Shown here in pieces: positions 1 through 12,162 of a stretch of 64,000 nt of DNA. Both the position numbers and the translations under genes were made by a program. Origin of the DNA: Chlorella sorokiniana (Eukaryota > Chlorophyta > Trebouxiophyceae > Chlorellales > Chlorellaceae); NCBI GenBank assembly GCA_025917655.1, contig CP084617.1, positions 1,364,001 to 1,428,000 on the forward strand. Reading direction: 5' to 3'. The first letter of the stretch is position 1, and each line of letters opens with the position of its first letter. The notes below the pieces were generated by a model. The model was not told the DNA's origin. It searched no databases and saw nothing but the letters and a program-made list of their open reading frames with translations.

Positions 1-1183
1 CGCAGCAGGGCGAGCAGCCGCGCATGAGGCCACGCGAGGAGCAGGTGGGTGGGGAGCAGGGCTGCCACACCCTCTCCAGCGAGGAGCATCGCCCGCCAGC
101 TGCACCGCAAACGTGCCACCGGTTGCCGTCTAGCAGTACCTATACCGCCTCTTCTGCCCCCTTGCAAACCACACCATCCCGTTCCCGTTTCCTTCCCCCT
201 CTCCAGCAGGGCCCCATCCCCGTCGCCTTTGGCTCCGTCATGCTGGCCAGCGAGGGCAGCGCCGCCGCCACCGGGGTTCCGCGGGACGACATGCGCCTCA
301 TCTCCCACAACCTGGATGCCCTGCTCACCAGCCGCACCCCCGCCGCCCCGCCGACCCTGGATGCCGCGGCAGCCGCTTCGGCTGCGGTGGGCGGGGGTGC
401 TGCGCCTCATCGTCAAGAGGGCTTGGCGGGGCTGGCGCGCCTCTACCGCTCCCAATCGCTGGAGCTGGCGGAGGGAGAGGGCCTCCGGCCGCAGTCGCCG
501 CTGAAGCGGCGCGGCGAGTGGGCCTTGTCGCAAGCCTGCCCCCAGCCGGCGCGGCAGGCGCAGGAGCGGCGTCATTGGCTGGCGCCCGAGCCGGCGGCGA
601 GGCCTGCCTGGGCAAGTTACGGCGCAGCAGCAGCTCCCCGCTGCTGCAGATCCTGGGCGAGGCCTTTGAGCAGCAGCAGCACCAGCAGCAGCAGCTGCTG
701 CACCATGATAGCCAGCAAGAACCAAGGAAGGTGCTGCATCCGAACGCTGTGCAAGGCAGAGGAACGGCCGCCCAGCTGCCCAGCGATGGCAACAGCGCGC
801 AGCCAGAGGGTGGGGGCAGAAGCACTGCCGGCCTGCGTCGCCTCACCTCCAGCCACAGCGAGGTCACAGCAGGAGGCTGCTCCCCGGCCCGCGGCGGCGG
901 CGCCAGCGGCGGCGGCGCCCAGCTGGCGGGTGTGGCTCATGACGATCTGGACTGGCTGCTCAGGCAGCCCTCCTCTGCCCAGGACGCCCGGGACTTCGAT
1001 ATGTTGTTTGGGGCCGGTGCCCTGTGCGGTGACGGCTCCAGCTCGCTTCTCATGCCAGGCTCCGCAGGCGACGGCGGCCATGGCGGCGCTCGCCACGGCT
1101 TGCTGCTGTCGCCGCCTGCGGCCCTCTTCACCTCCCCGCGCACCCGCACTGGTATTTTCTCCCCAACCTACTGCCTGCCTTGA
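1..1183 (+). CDS. 3' end of an unrecognised low-complexity protein gene (partial)
   Basis: I do not recognise the family. The visible part has an exon ending at base 44 (reading QQGEQPRMRPREEQ) with a GTGGGT donor, an intron to about 206, and a last exon to the TGA at 1181-1183. The protein is rich in Ala, Ser, Gly and Gln, with a glutamine/histidine tract near 670-705 and short acidic-hydrophobic patches such as DDMRLISHNLDALL and DDLDWLLRQPS that could be interaction motifs of a regulatory protein. Reading has to move by one frame near a C run at about 539-544, probably a base-count error. The 5' part lies outside the window. A TGTAA word 54 bases past the stop supports this 3' end. A transcription co-regulator is possible but unproven. 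Confidence 0.55.
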
Positions 1184-1553
1184 GTCAACACTGGCTTGTT
1201 GTGCTGGTGCGAACGTATGAGAGCCTCGTTGCTGCATGTAAAGTAACTTCAAGGGTGGTGGGGGCGACCATGCCGGGCGGGTGTGCTGACCTGGCTTGGG
1301 CGCCAGAGCGCCCAAGAAAGGCGCAACACGCAAACATCGCATTGCTAGTATGCTGATGCATTGAACTTTGAGGGCCAAGGCCTCAGCCCCTCACCTCCCT
1401 TCGCATGCCGTGGCAGATTAACGTCCGCGACAGCTAAGAGGCTTTCCACATTAATTACCAGCAATCAGAAAGATACCGGAAAGTAATTTATATCTTAGAC
1501 AGACTGCCACATAGCTGCAGACCACCCTCATCACCTTGGGCTCGCGCGGCACA
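1184..1553. other. Intergenic: 3' UTR of first gene and upstream region of NAA25
   Basis: About 370 bases with no credible coding sequence. The first part is the 3' UTR with its TGTAA; the AT-richer part around 1440-1500 probably holds the NAA25 promoter and 5' UTR. No clear TATA box was seen. Confidence 0.5.
1237..1241 (+). terminator. TGTAA polyadenylation signal of the first gene
   Basis: TGTAA, the usual chlorophyte poly-A word, lies 54 bases after the stop at 1183. Confidence 0.55.
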
Positions 1554-4500
1554 ATGGCGCTGCACGGCGAAGAGAATTACGAGCGCAAGCTGCGCCCTCT
1601 TTACGATGCGCTGGACGCCCGTAGCTGGAAGGCAAGGGCCGCGAGTCGTCGCCACTGGCGCCGCCGTGCTGCCGCTGCCCGTCGGCGCAGCACCCCTCAC
1701 TCCCCGGCCCTGTGCTCCCTCCCTCGCTGCAGCAAGCGGTCAAGCTGGCTGATGCGGCGCTGAAGAAGTACAAAGGAGACCAGCTGGCAAGGGCCCTGAA
1801 GGGCTATGCGCTGCACCGCAGCGGCAAGCCGCAAGAGGCTCTGCAGGTGGGTGCTGCGGGTGTGCTGCCGCCGCTGAGGAGCGCTTGCCTGCGGCGGCCC
1901 CTGTTCGCCTTGCGGCTGTTTGACGTGAGCTGCGAGTCGCTCTGCGATGGGTTTGGGCAGCCCCCGGCCTGCCTTGCCTTCTGCCAGAGCAACCCAGAGG
2001 GGCTGGGCCATCAAGCTCCCTGCTGCATCCCGCCTGCTGCCACCCCCTGGCCCCTGCCCACACCTTCTCCCGGTCCGCGCAGCTGATGGCCGACATTGTG
2101 GCTGAGGGGCCGGAGGCCGAGCGGGTGGTCATGACCATGGCTTACACGTACAAGGCGGCGGGCAGGGCGGGCGACGTGACGCAGGCGTGTGGCGCGGCTG
2201 CCGCCTGCGCTTGCATGGCGTGCTGGGAGCGGGACAGGCCGCGGTGCTCCTCAGAGGCCGCAGCTTGCACTGGAGCTTGCTGCTTCATTGCGTGCTGTAC
2301 GCATGGGCCGGGCCTGTGAGCCGGGGGTGCGGCTGCGCCGCCGAGCCGTTGGTGCCCCTCTCCAAGGCCCGCGCCGCCCGTTTCGCCGCCGCCGCTGCCG
2401 CAGGCGTACGTCGCCGCCGCGGAGCGCCACCCACGCGACGCCGACATCCTGCTGGGGCTGTACAAGTCATACGTCAGGTGCGGTACAGAAGCAGCGTGGG
2501 CTGATCTCCAATGGTGGTTGCTCGCAGCCGGGCAAGCCCGGTGACGGGGCATGCGCTTGTCTGCTTCCTCCTCGCTGCTTCTGTACATCCAGGCCTCGCT
2601 CTAGCTCTGGCTGCCACCCCTCGATTGGCTGTCTGTGGCGTTCCTCCCCTGCAGGGAGTTCAGCTTTGTGCGGCAGCAGCAGGTGGCGGCCAAGCTGTCC
2701 AAGCTGCTGCCTGGCGGCCCCCACAGCCGCTGCTCCTGGTGGATGGTCTGCTCCCTGGCGCTGCAGGTGGGTGGGTGGGTGGGTGGATGCGTGTGTGGTT
2801 GTGTGCAGGTGGATGTGTGTGGGTGATGAGGAGGGGAGGAGGGGGTGCATGCGCGTGTGTGTGTGTGCAGGCGGATGCGTGTGGGTGATGAGGAGGGGAG
2901 GAGGGGGTGCATGCGCGTGTGGTTGTGTGTAGGTGGATGCGTGTGGGTGATGAGGAGGGGAGGAGGGGGGTGCATGCGCGTGTGGTTGTGTGTAGGTGGA
3001 TGCGTGTGGGTGAGGAAGAGGGGGGGGGGGTGCATGCGCGCGCGTGTGTGTGTGTAGGCGGATGTGTGGGTGTGGATGTTAGTGGCTAAGTATGAAGGGG
3101 GGAGAGGAGGGAGGGGGCGCGTGTTGAGGCATGAGGGTACTGCTGGAAAGCGCAGGCTGTTGATGCCGGCTGCAACGCTCAGCCTGCCTCTGCCCGACGC
3201 GTGCAGGGGCGCGCCGCGCTGATGGGGCAGGACGAGCAGGGCATGCCGCTGCCTGCCGGCGGTGTCGTCGGCGGCGGCGGCCTGGCGGCGGACAGGCTGC
3301 TTGCGCTCGCGGAGACGATGGCGGCGCGGGCGGCGGCGGCGGCGCTGGCAGCACCTGCACCGAACGCAGCGCAGGGCGGCAACTCGTCTTCCCCGGGAGC
3401 GGGGCGCTGAGCTACGAAGCGCTGCTGCTGTGGCTGGACATCTTGCAAGGCCAGGGGCGGGCGGCAGAGGCGGCGGAAAGGGTGGGGGGCCCCGCCGGCG
3501 CCGCCGTTCCGATGGACGCAGACCGGCTGCAGCTGCGGGCGGCGGCGCTAGTGCGGTCGGGGCAGCTGGGGGCTGCGGCCGAGCTGTACCGCTCCGCTGT
3601 GGCGTCCGCCCCGACGACTGGCGGTCCTGGCAGCTGTACCTGGACTGCATGATGCCAGAAAGCTGCCAGGAAGCTGATGTTGGCATGAACGGTACCGGAG
3701 TTTTCCCTATCGGCGTGGTGGGCGGCCTGGCAGACGCGTGGGATGTGCGGCAGGCGGCACAGCGTGCACAGCAGGAGAGCGGCACCGACGCGGCAGCGGC
3801 CCTGGCGGCCGCCGAGGAAGCTGCGGAGCAGCTGCATGCCGCGCTGGCGGCCGACGAGCGCTGGCGGCGGCCGCTGGAGGCCGGCGCGCTGCGGGGCCCC
3901 ACCTCTGGCGCTGCGAGCTGCTGCTGCGGCGGCAGCGCCCGCGGCGGCTCCGCCGGACGCCGCCCAGCAGCGCGCCATGTCAGCGGCTGTGGCCGAGGCT
4001 TTCTCCCGCCTGGCGGCCAACTCCAGCTGCGTGCCGGATCTGCGCCCCTACCTGGCCACCCTGGAGGGCGCCTCGGCTGAGCAGCTGGCGGCGGCGGCAC
4101 ACGCCGCAGCCGCCGAGCTGAACGCCGCCGACGGCGGCGACAGCCGCGGCAGCAACGGCGCTTGCTCTGCGGCAGACGAGGCCGGCAGTGCAGCTGCCAG
4201 CGGCGCTGCTGCCAGCAACGGCAGCGGCAGTGTTGAGGAGGGAGCGGCGGCAGCGGCAGCGACAGCGCCGCCAGCGGTGGTGGCGGCGTGCGTGGCGAGG
4301 TGCGGCGGCTGCAGCGCCTGGTGGCTGCCCATCAGCTGGAGCTGGAGCTGGGCCTGCCGCGCTTTGCTGACGCGGCGGCGGCGGCGGCGCACGCAGCCGC
4401 GCTGCTGGGCCTCTACCGCACCCACCTGCACCTGTCGGGTGGGCCGCTGCTTGCCGCTGCAACCTCACAAGTTCCTTGATGCTCCGTGGCTGCTGCTGCC

Positions 4501-7106
4501 TCCTTTTCGTGGCGTGTGGCCGGTTGCTGTCACGCAACTGCTGCCTGCTTCCCTAAACAGGGCTGCTGGCTCATCCTTCCGCCAGGTCCCTTCCTGCCGC
4601 TGTGCCGGGTTTCTGACTGCCCTCCTGCCGCCACCCTGGCCCAAACACTTGCTGCCTGCAGCCGGGCTGGATGAGAAGGAGAGGGGCACGGCGAGGAGCT
4701 GGTGGCAGGGGCGGTGCAGGCGCTGGTGGCGGCGGCGGCCCTGGAGATGGGCGGTGCTGCAGCGGCGGCAGCCGCCGGGGCAGGATTGTCGGCCACGGAA
4801 CCCGCTGCAGAGGCTGCTGCAGGGGCCGACGCACAGACCGATGCAGCGGCGCCGCAGCCGCCGCCGCCGGCCGCCGTCGGGCGCTTGCTGCAGGCGGCGC
4901 TGGTGCTGGAGGCGGCGCAGCGGCGGCGCAAGGTGTCGGCGCCGCTGCGCCCGCCGCCGCCGCCCTGTACAGCCTGCTGGGAGCCCCCGGCTGGGTGAGC
5001 AGCTGGGGTTGGGGAGGGGGTCCCGCTTGTCACTTGCTGCATAGTTTCGGCGGAAAGCTTGCAGTGCTCAATCGCTTGCTTGCCGCCGGGCCTCCTTTTT
5101 GCGCCCCAGCCACTCTGCATGCAAATGCTCAACCATCAGCTCATGGCTAGCCAAGTGTCCCTCCCCCGGTAGACTGCTCTGCCCTGCCGGTCTTAAGACA
5201 CGTGGATCACCCACCTCGCCGGCCCTCACCCCTCCTCCCCCCCCCCCCGTCCTTTCCACCTTGCCTCGCAGTTGCTGCCCAGTGCGCCGCCCTGGACATC
5301 AAGTCCATCCAACACGACTCCCTGACTGCCCACTGGCTGCTGCCCCTGCTCACCGGCGGCGACGCGGACGCCGACCTGCGGCGGTGAGGCAGGAAGGGGC
5401 GGCTGCGGGGCGGGACAGCCGCGGCGGCAGCTGCTGCGGCTGAGGACTGGGCGTTTGCAGGGTGGTGCTGTGTGGGCGGATGTGCTTGCCGAGCGCAGCA
5501 GGGCAGGCTGCCTGTGAGGGGCCCGCTCTGGCGCCTGGGGAACGACAGCACCTGCCGCCCCTTTGCCCTGTACCCCTCTGCCAGCCCCCATCCCCACCCA
5601 TTCGCACACCCTGCTGCCCCCCCGCAGCTGGGTGGAGGGCTGCGCGCTGCTGCACGCGCAGCAGGCGGGGGATGTTGGGGAGGCGCTGGGCACCGCTCTG
5701 GAGCACGGAACCTACTCCAAGGTGGGTGGGTGATGGGGTGGGTGGGGGGTGCTTGCGTGCGCTGGGTGGGGGTGTTGAGGTTGGGGAGTGATGGGGGTGC
5801 TTGCATGCGCTCGTTGTGCGTGTCAAAGGTGGTGATGGTGGACAGGGGCATCCTTGGCATTACTTGATGCGTTCCCCTCTGAAAGGTCCTGCTGAGCCCT
5901 GCCCCCTCGAACGGACAAACAATCATTCGCTGCACCATTTTTGCTTTATACCCCTTCCCCCCCCGCCCACCCCTCCCCCTCCAGGTGGCCGAGTTTGTCG
6001 ACTTCAAGGAGCGGCTGCAGCACTCGCACGCCCGCGCCCTGGCCGCCGTTGCCCGCATGCACATGGGCAGCGGCAGGGCCGCCGCCGCCGCCGCCGCGGC
6101 CAGCCCAGAGGCTGCGCGCTTGCTGGGCGGCGTGTTGGCGGGGCCGGCGGGCCGCGCTGGCGCACGCGACGCGGCTGCTGGCGGCAAGCGGCGCTGGGGG
6201 GAGGATGATGCTGTGGCGGCGACAGCGGTGGGCCCGCGCCTGCGCTTTAACGAAGACCTCAGCACCCGCCCCAGCTGGTTCCCGCCGGGCCCAGCCAGCG
6301 GCGGCGCCGCGGTGGCGGACTGGTGGCGGGGCGCCGCCGCCGGCTGCCAGCACCCCGGCTACGCGCGCTGCTGGTGGGCGGCGCCGCATGCGGCCGAGTC
6401 GGCGGCGGCAGAGGCGGCGGCGTGGCGGCGGCGGTGCCGGGCCGAGCTGCGTGCCAGGCTGGCCTGGGCGCAGGTGGCGGGTGCCAGCCTGGAGAACGTC
6501 GCTGACGCTGCCACGCTGGCAGAGCAGCTGCAGCCCCTGCTCGCGGCACAGCAGCCGCAAGCGGCCGCCGGGAGCAGCAGCGGGCTGCAGGCGGCCGCCG
6601 CCAGCGCCATGCTGGCAGCAGTGCAGGCACTGGGCGACGAAGACGCTGCCAAAGGCGCAGCGGCGCTGCAGCGGCTGGGGCGGGCCTGCGCGCAGGCTGG
6701 CCAGCAGGCGGCTGCTGACCTGGCGGCGGTGCGGCACCTGCCGCTGCTGCCCGGCGGCGCGCTGTTCACGGCGGCGGCGGCGGCGGCCGACTGCCGCAGC
6801 ATCGCCGCAGTGTGCACCAAGCTGAAGCCGCTTGCGGCCGGGCAACCGGCCCTGGCAGCTGCCGTTGGCGAGGCCGCCGCGGCCGCAGAGTCGGCAGCCT
6901 CCATCGTGGCGGCGATGGCGGCGGAAGTTGTGGAGGCGCCTCTTGAGCAGCGCGTTGAGGAGGCCATGCAGCTGGTGGGAAACTGCAACGGCGGCGAGGA
7001 GGGAGGGCTGTGGGGCTTTGAGCCCGCCTTGGACCCTCGGGCCGCGCTGTCCGCGCTGGTCGAGGCTCAGCGGGCCCTGCTGAGCAGCATGCAGGCGGCA
7101 AAGTAG
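1554..7106 (+). CDS. NAA25: NAA25, auxiliary subunit of the NatB N-terminal acetyltransferase
   Basis: NAA25 (Mdm20 in yeast) is the TPR-like scaffold that anchors catalytic NAA20 at the ribosome; NatB acetylates nascent chains starting Met-Asp, Met-Glu, Met-Asn or Met-Gln. Successive exons carry segments alignable to the animal protein: ADAALKKYKGDQLARALKGY (near 1750-1810), LMADIVAEGPEAERVVMTMA (2083 on), RHPRDADILLGLYKSYVR (near 2425), APDDWRSWQLYLDCMMPES (near 3610), VRRLQRLVAAHQLELELGLP (near 4295), ALDIKSIQHDSLTAHWLLPL (near 5290) and AEFVDFKERLQHSHARAL at the start of the last exon (5985-7106). The ATG at 1554 gives MALHGEENYERKLRPLYDAL, the right N-terminal type. At least ten introns are present. 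The protein is unusually Ala-rich, with homopolymer insertions between conserved helices. Near 3606-3612 the frame slips by one base in a CCCC run within a conserved block, probably a sequencing error. Confidence 0.9.
2767..3075 (+). repeat. Intronic minisatellite, 62-63 bp unit, about four copies
   Basis: Inside a NAA25 intron. The word GGGTGATGAGGAGGGGAGG recurs at 2821, 2883 and 2945, and a diverged form at 3008, so the step is 62, 62 and 63 bases. The unit is G/T-rich, with GTGTGTG stretches and TGCATGCGCG. It starts right after the donor GTGGGTGGGTGGGTGGG at 2767. Confidence 0.85.
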
Positions 7107-7753
7107 TGCCAAGTCTGCCTGCGTGTGCCGCTGCTGTTACCGTGGCCTGTCAAGAGCACCAGATTGCCAGGACCTCAAACGGAATGCCAAACTAGGTGTA
7201 CGGCATGTGTAACAGGCATCGATGAAGTTTGACGGCGCACTGCTGCAGTACAGCGCGTCTGGATTCCCCTGTGGCAACCCGCGGCCCGCTGGCTGCTCCG
7301 CGTTGCAGGCACTCCCTCCTGTCCCGCACATGGAGGACGGCCACCCACCCCCAACCCCTCTTGCGCAAGCCAGTGCAAGGGTTCGGCGCCAGGCGAGCGT
7401 GCGGCGGGACCGCTGCGGCGGCGGCGCCGGATCTCCGGCAGGGCTAGTGCGGAATTGCACATGGGATACCGCTTCAAGCTGGTTCCAAACCTCATTCCCA
7501 GCAAATGACGGGGTGTGCACGCGCAGATGTCAGATCAGCATCCTGGGCATCAGCTACTGAGGGGCACTTGTCGCGCTGTGCGCTGCGGCGGGGCTGCATT
7601 CAGTGCGACAAGAAGCCGATCTCTTGGCGACGGGCATCGGGCGCCGCTGCCTCATCCTCGGTTTGTGAGCACCTTGTAGCCGCAAAATCGGTCGGTGTCC
7701 GGTGCCGGTGCATAGTCGGACAGGTTGCTCCCGATTGCAAAAGTCAGGGCGCG
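7107..7753. other. Intergenic: NAA25 3' UTR and chitinase promoter region
   Basis: About 650 bases between the NAA25 stop and the chitinase start. It holds the TGTAA signal at 7208 and then mixed sequence with no reading frame resembling a known protein. Confidence 0.5.
7208..7212 (+). terminator. TGTAA polyadenylation signal of NAA25
   Basis: TGTAA about 100 bases downstream of the NAA25 stop codon (7104-7106). Confidence 0.65.
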
Positions 7754-9830
7754 ATGCGTGCACTGGCGCACGTTTACCTGCTGATGGCGCTCTTAGCGGG
7801 CGCAGAGACCGTCCAGGTCGCGCTGGCGGAGCGTGCACCAGTGGGAGCAGCAGCGGCGGCGCAGGTGGGCAGCCGCCGGTTCAGCTGCCTTGCCTGCCGA
7901 CTGGCCACCCTGCCACACGGGCATGGCCACCGCTGAAGGGTCTGGGCCCTCGTCTGCAGGCAGCTGAGGCCGCTTACGAGAGGGCAAGGGCGGCGCGAGC
8001 GGGGAGGCGCTTCGGCCGTTGGCGCCGGTGCCAGCGGGCCCGCCCGGCCTGCCCTGGCGGCGCTCCCTGCGCCGCCGCCGCCGCCCGCCGACTCTGGCGC
8101 GCCGCCGCGCCGCGCCCCCACCCATCTTCGGGGGCTACTACGCCACCTGGGCGGACCCCTGGTGCTCTCGACCTGAGGCATGCTCCCTGCCCCGCCTGCC
8201 CTCCTATGTGACCCATGTCTACCTGTCGTTCATCAAGCCCAGTGAGCCTGGCAGCGCCGCCGCAGGCACCATAGCTGGCTCCCCTGCTGCCCGGCCCCGC
8301 CTCGCCCTGCAAGCCGCGCTGGCCTGCACCCCCGCCTGCCCGACTGCCTGCGGCTGGCTAGCGGGCGCCACGCCAACCGTGGCGCCTGCCGCCGCCGCTC
8401 TGCAGACGCGCAGTACAGCGGGAGCATGGTCCACGCCGAGGCCTTTGGCCCCAAGACCGGCGTGCAGTTTGCCAGCGATCCGGCGGTGGTGCGTCAGGCC
8501 ATCCGGCTGCTCAAGCGGCGCAACCCACGCACCAAGGTGGGTAGGTGGGTGGGCGGCTGGGCGTGGACATGGGTGTGGGCGGGGGAAAGCACCTGCCTGC
8601 GCGGGGCAAGCACGCAGTGCGTATTCGTGGTGGCGGCATCTTTGGCATGAGCCTTTCAATGGTGCCCGCTGCGGGCTGTGTGTTGAACTCGGCCCTCTGC
8701 CACGGCAGCATCCCCCTGGCTGCTGGCCCAGGGCTGGCGGTGTTTGCTTCGTCCTGCAACACACACACAGGCGGCCCATACACTTTGCCCGTTCGCGTGC
8801 AGGTGCTGCTGTCGGTTGGGGCGCCACCTACCGCAACTGGGCCCGCCTGCGCATCGCCTCCCTGCGCCGCTTTGTCTTGGCGTTCAACCTGGACGGGGTG
8901 GACATCGACTGGGAGGTGAGCCTCCTGTACAGTCGGGCTTGCCTGCCTTCCTGAGGCTGCTTGTGCTCGTGCTTGCTTCTCCCGGTTGCCGGCTGGGTCA
9001 GACGGCGGCGATCTCTGGCGGCGCTGTCCGCCGCCCTTCACCTCTCTGGCACCGTCTGTCAAGCATGCGCCTCCAACCCGTTTCCCCCCTCCTCTGCTTG
9101 CAGCCCAGCAGCCCGGGGTGCACCTGGAATGCCACCGCCGTGCGCTGCGCCTCCGACTCCCAATTCGTCTCCATTGTGAACAGCCTGCGCGCCGCCTTCC
9201 CCCGCCCCCGTTACACCGTGACGGCGGCGCTGTGGAGCACAGGGGCCTACGGGCAGGGGCGCTGGCTCACCGCAAAGCCGCAGGGAGCCTACACCGGCAG
9301 CGCGGTCAACATGCTGCGGCGGGTGGGCAGCAAGCTGGATGCCGTCAACATCATGGCCTACGGTGAGCAAGCCTTGTGCTTTGCTGAGTGAAAGAAATTG
9401 GTGCGTGAGGGTGACAGAGCTGGCCATGCAGCTTTCCTCTGATTTGTAGCTCCTTTTGTCATCAATCCACCATCGCTAATTCGTCGGCACCTTGGCCCCT
9501 GCCCCTGGTCTGCCCCCGCCCCTTGCAGATGCCGGCCCCACCTTCGACCCCGAGCAGGCGTACGATGCGTACCGCTCCCTGTTCAGCGGTCGCATCCTGC
9601 TGGGGCTGCAGCCGCCGCCAGAGGCCTGGGGCGGCCACCGCGTGAGCCGCGCCGAGGCTCGCGACCTGGCGCTCTACGTGAAGCGGCGGCCGGGCCGCGG
9701 CGGCGCGGGCGCCATGCTCTGGCACCTGGGCAAGGACAGCGAGGCTCCCACGGCGCAGGCGCTGTCCACCCTCGTCTGCCGCACGCTGACGCTGGCCAAC
9801 TGCTCCCAGCCGCTGCCGCCGCACTACTGA
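7754..9830 (+). CDS. Secreted glycoside hydrolase family 18 (chitinase-like) enzyme
   Basis: GH18 enzymes cleave beta-1,4-N-acetylglucosamine polymers by substrate-assisted catalysis. The ATG at 7754 opens MRALAHVYLLMALLAGAETV, a plausible secretory signal peptide. Downstream exons give IFGGYYATWADPWC and SYVTHVYLSFIKPS (first beta strands of the TIM barrel, near 8125-8240), MVHAEAFGPKTGVQFASD (near 8430), VLLSVGG (near 8803) and the catalytic motif DGVDIDWE at 8892-8915, an intact DxxDxDxE whose final Glu is the acid/base. Later exons carry DAVNIMAYDAG, the Met-Tyr strand that positions the substrate, and a C-terminal barrel portion ending at the TGA at 9828-9830. VLLSVG and GATYRN are one base out of frame across a GGGG run near 8818, probably a base-count error. 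Likely roles are remodelling of a glucosamine-containing wall or attack on fungal chitin; the substrate is inferred. Confidence 0.85.
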
Positions 9831-10101
9831 CCTCCCTGCTGCCGCCCAGTCCTGTTCCGGCCTCCTCTGCAAACTGCAATCCCTTCTTACCACACTGAAT
9901 GCTTCAAACTTTTGTGTTGCCGCACTTTCACAAATAAATGCCATCTTGCATTCACAAAACTTAAACAACGCCACACAACCCCAGGTGTGCTGCAGTGAAG
10001 TGGTGCCGGGCGCCCGCCGATGTGGCGGTGGCACCCAGGGCTGCGCGCTCATGAGCCCGTGCAAAACCTTCACACTATCGAAAACCACTCTTTTCCACGA
10101 C

Positions 10102-12086
10102 ATGACGGTGGTAAAAGAAGAGCCTCTGGTGAAGGAGGAACCCTCGTTCGAGCAGCCGATGATCTCTTCACTTGCGAAGCGATACGCCGGCCCCTATCCT
10201 GGATGGGGCGCTCCGACAGAAGCGGCATGTAGAGTGAGTGGAGGCTCTGCCAAAGTCGCCTGCGTGGCCCTGCCGTTCCGGCCGCCCCCGCCTTTACTGG
10301 GTGAACACTTCAGCAGGCCCTCCGGACCTGTATGACGTCAACCCGCATAAACTCGTCTAGGACAACCAACCAGTCTGTTTTGCTTGCCCGTTCCGCCCCC
10401 AGCTGGTGACGGAGCGGCTGGCAGCTCTGCACGGCCTGCCCTCGGCGCGTCGCCGCCTGGGCCCCCAGGTCGGCTGCGAGGAGCGGCGCTCGGTGCTGGA
10501 CTCGCTCGTGCGCACGCTGCTCAGCCAGAACACCACCGACGCCACCTCCTCCCGCGCATTCGCCACCCTGAAGCAGCGCTTCCCCAGCTGGGACTCGGTG
10601 CGAGATGCGCCGCTGATGGACGTCGCCGATGCGATCCGGGTGCGCTGCTGCGGCGGCAAGCCTTGATTGATCCAGGCGACGCTGCTGTGGCAGCAGAGCC
10701 CCAGCCGCATGCCTCTGTCGGGGTGGCCTGCCTTGACCATGCCTGCCCGGCTCGACACCCAGCCTGCCCCACAGGTGCCCCCTTCCCTGCCCCATGGCGG
10801 TGCACACCTGCCCCCATGCCCTCACCCTCAGCTCTGTGCTCACCACCAGCGCTCGCCATGCCCGGGCGCAGGTGGGCGGGCTGGCAGAGATCAAGGCGGG
10901 CGCATCCAGGCCATCCTAGCCACCCTGGCGGCGGAGCGCGGCGCATGCAGCCTGGAGCACCTGCGGGGATGGCCCCTGAGGCCGCGCGGGAGGAGCTGTC
11001 GCGGTTCAAGGGCGTGGGCAAGAAGACGGTGGCATGCACGCTGCTCTTTGCGCTGGAGGTGGGCCAGAGCAGAGGGCGGTGGCGGTGGTGGGGGGGGTGG
11101 GCGGGGGACACTCTGGTATGTAGCAGCAGGCGGGGTGGTGATGGTGTGTGGCTGGTGATGAAGCTGGGGAGAGTTGTCTGCAGCTGGGTGTGGGTGGCTG
11201 CAGTCGGCGAGCCTTCTCACTGTCGGCGGCCAGCAGTTCTGGCGGCGCGGGCCCTTGCTGGCAGCCGCGCCTGCCCGCTGTCTGGTCTCATGCTTCGCCC
11301 TTACTCTCCTGTTCTCCCGCAGATGCCAGACTTTGCTGTGGATACGCACGTGTGGGAAATCAGGCAAGAATGGGGGCTGGGCTCGCCCTGCGCGGCGTGA
11401 AGCGAAGCAGCAACACTAGTAATCATCTGCTGGTTTAACGAGGAAGTAACAATGGCTTTGTCCTGCGTTGTCTGCCCCAGCAGCTGGCCGCCAACCCACC
11501 CGCTTTGCCCCCATTCTGCAGCAAGGCGCTGGCATGGGTGCCGTCCAACGCCAGCCGCGACCAAGCCTACGACCACCTGAACCAACTGGTGCCAGGTGAG
11601 CGGCAGCGGCGCTGAACGCGCAGGCCCGGCAACTTGGCTCAGGCCCGACTGTTGCATGGGCAACCGAGCTTGCTTCTAGGAGCGTAGCCGGCTCCTTGCC
11701 TTGTGGGTCCCTACCCTCATCGAGGGCCCTCTCCCCCCCCCCCCACACACACGCATCCCCCAGACGCCCTCAAGTACGACCTCCACGTGCTGCTGGTCAA
11801 CCACGGCAAGAAGTGCCCCGCCTGCGCCAAGGCAGGCAGCGCCAAGCACCGCTCCGCGGCAACCAGCGGCGTGGACTGCCCCCTGGCGGACCTCAAGCCC
11901 CCGCCTGGCAAGCTACGCGCGGCAGCAGCGGCGGGGGCCAAGCCGCGTGCGAAGAAGGGTGGCGGCGGCGTGGCGGCCAAGGCGGCGGCAGCGGACGAGG
12001 CGGATGCGGCAGCACCGGCGGGCAAGGCCGGCGGCAGCAGCAAGCGGCGCAGAGTGCAGCAAGTCAAGGAGGAGCCTGCGTCCTGA
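10102..12086 (+). CDS. HhH-GPD DNA glycosylase (plant At3g47830-like endonuclease III relative)
   Basis: Base-excision repair glycosylases of this superfamily flip out damaged or modified bases. Visible are VLDSLVRTLLSQNTTDATSS (substrate-binding helix, near 10494), ELSRFKGVGKKTVACTLLFA (helix-hairpin-helix with catalytic-type Lys, near 10992), then DFAVDTHVWEI (near 11330) with the conserved catalytic Asp of the GPD loop, WVPSNASRDQAYDHLNQLVP, and LLVNHGKKCPACAK with a later VDCPLADL. That C-terminal order matches the small plant DNA glycosylases. The tail (near 11920-12080) is Ala/Lys-rich and ends KRRRVQQVKEEPAS, with a nuclear-localisation-like KRRR. The N-terminus starting at the ATG at 10102 repeats VKEEP, as the C-terminus does; an upstream in-frame ATG near 10051 is an alternative start. 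Stop TGA at 12084-12086. Only three Cys of the usual four-Cys iron-sulphur loop are evident. Confidence 0.85.
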
Positions 12087-12162
12087 GTGCGCCTGGCAGC
12101 CTGTATTTCTCATTTGGTTGTTGGGTGACAAATTCAATGTCCCGCTGTACCGTCGTGCTGGT

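Noticed and set aside
2601-4100. 499-codon minus-strand open frame
   Set aside because: Antisense to NAA25 exons and the GT-rich intron; composition is repetitive and unlike any family.
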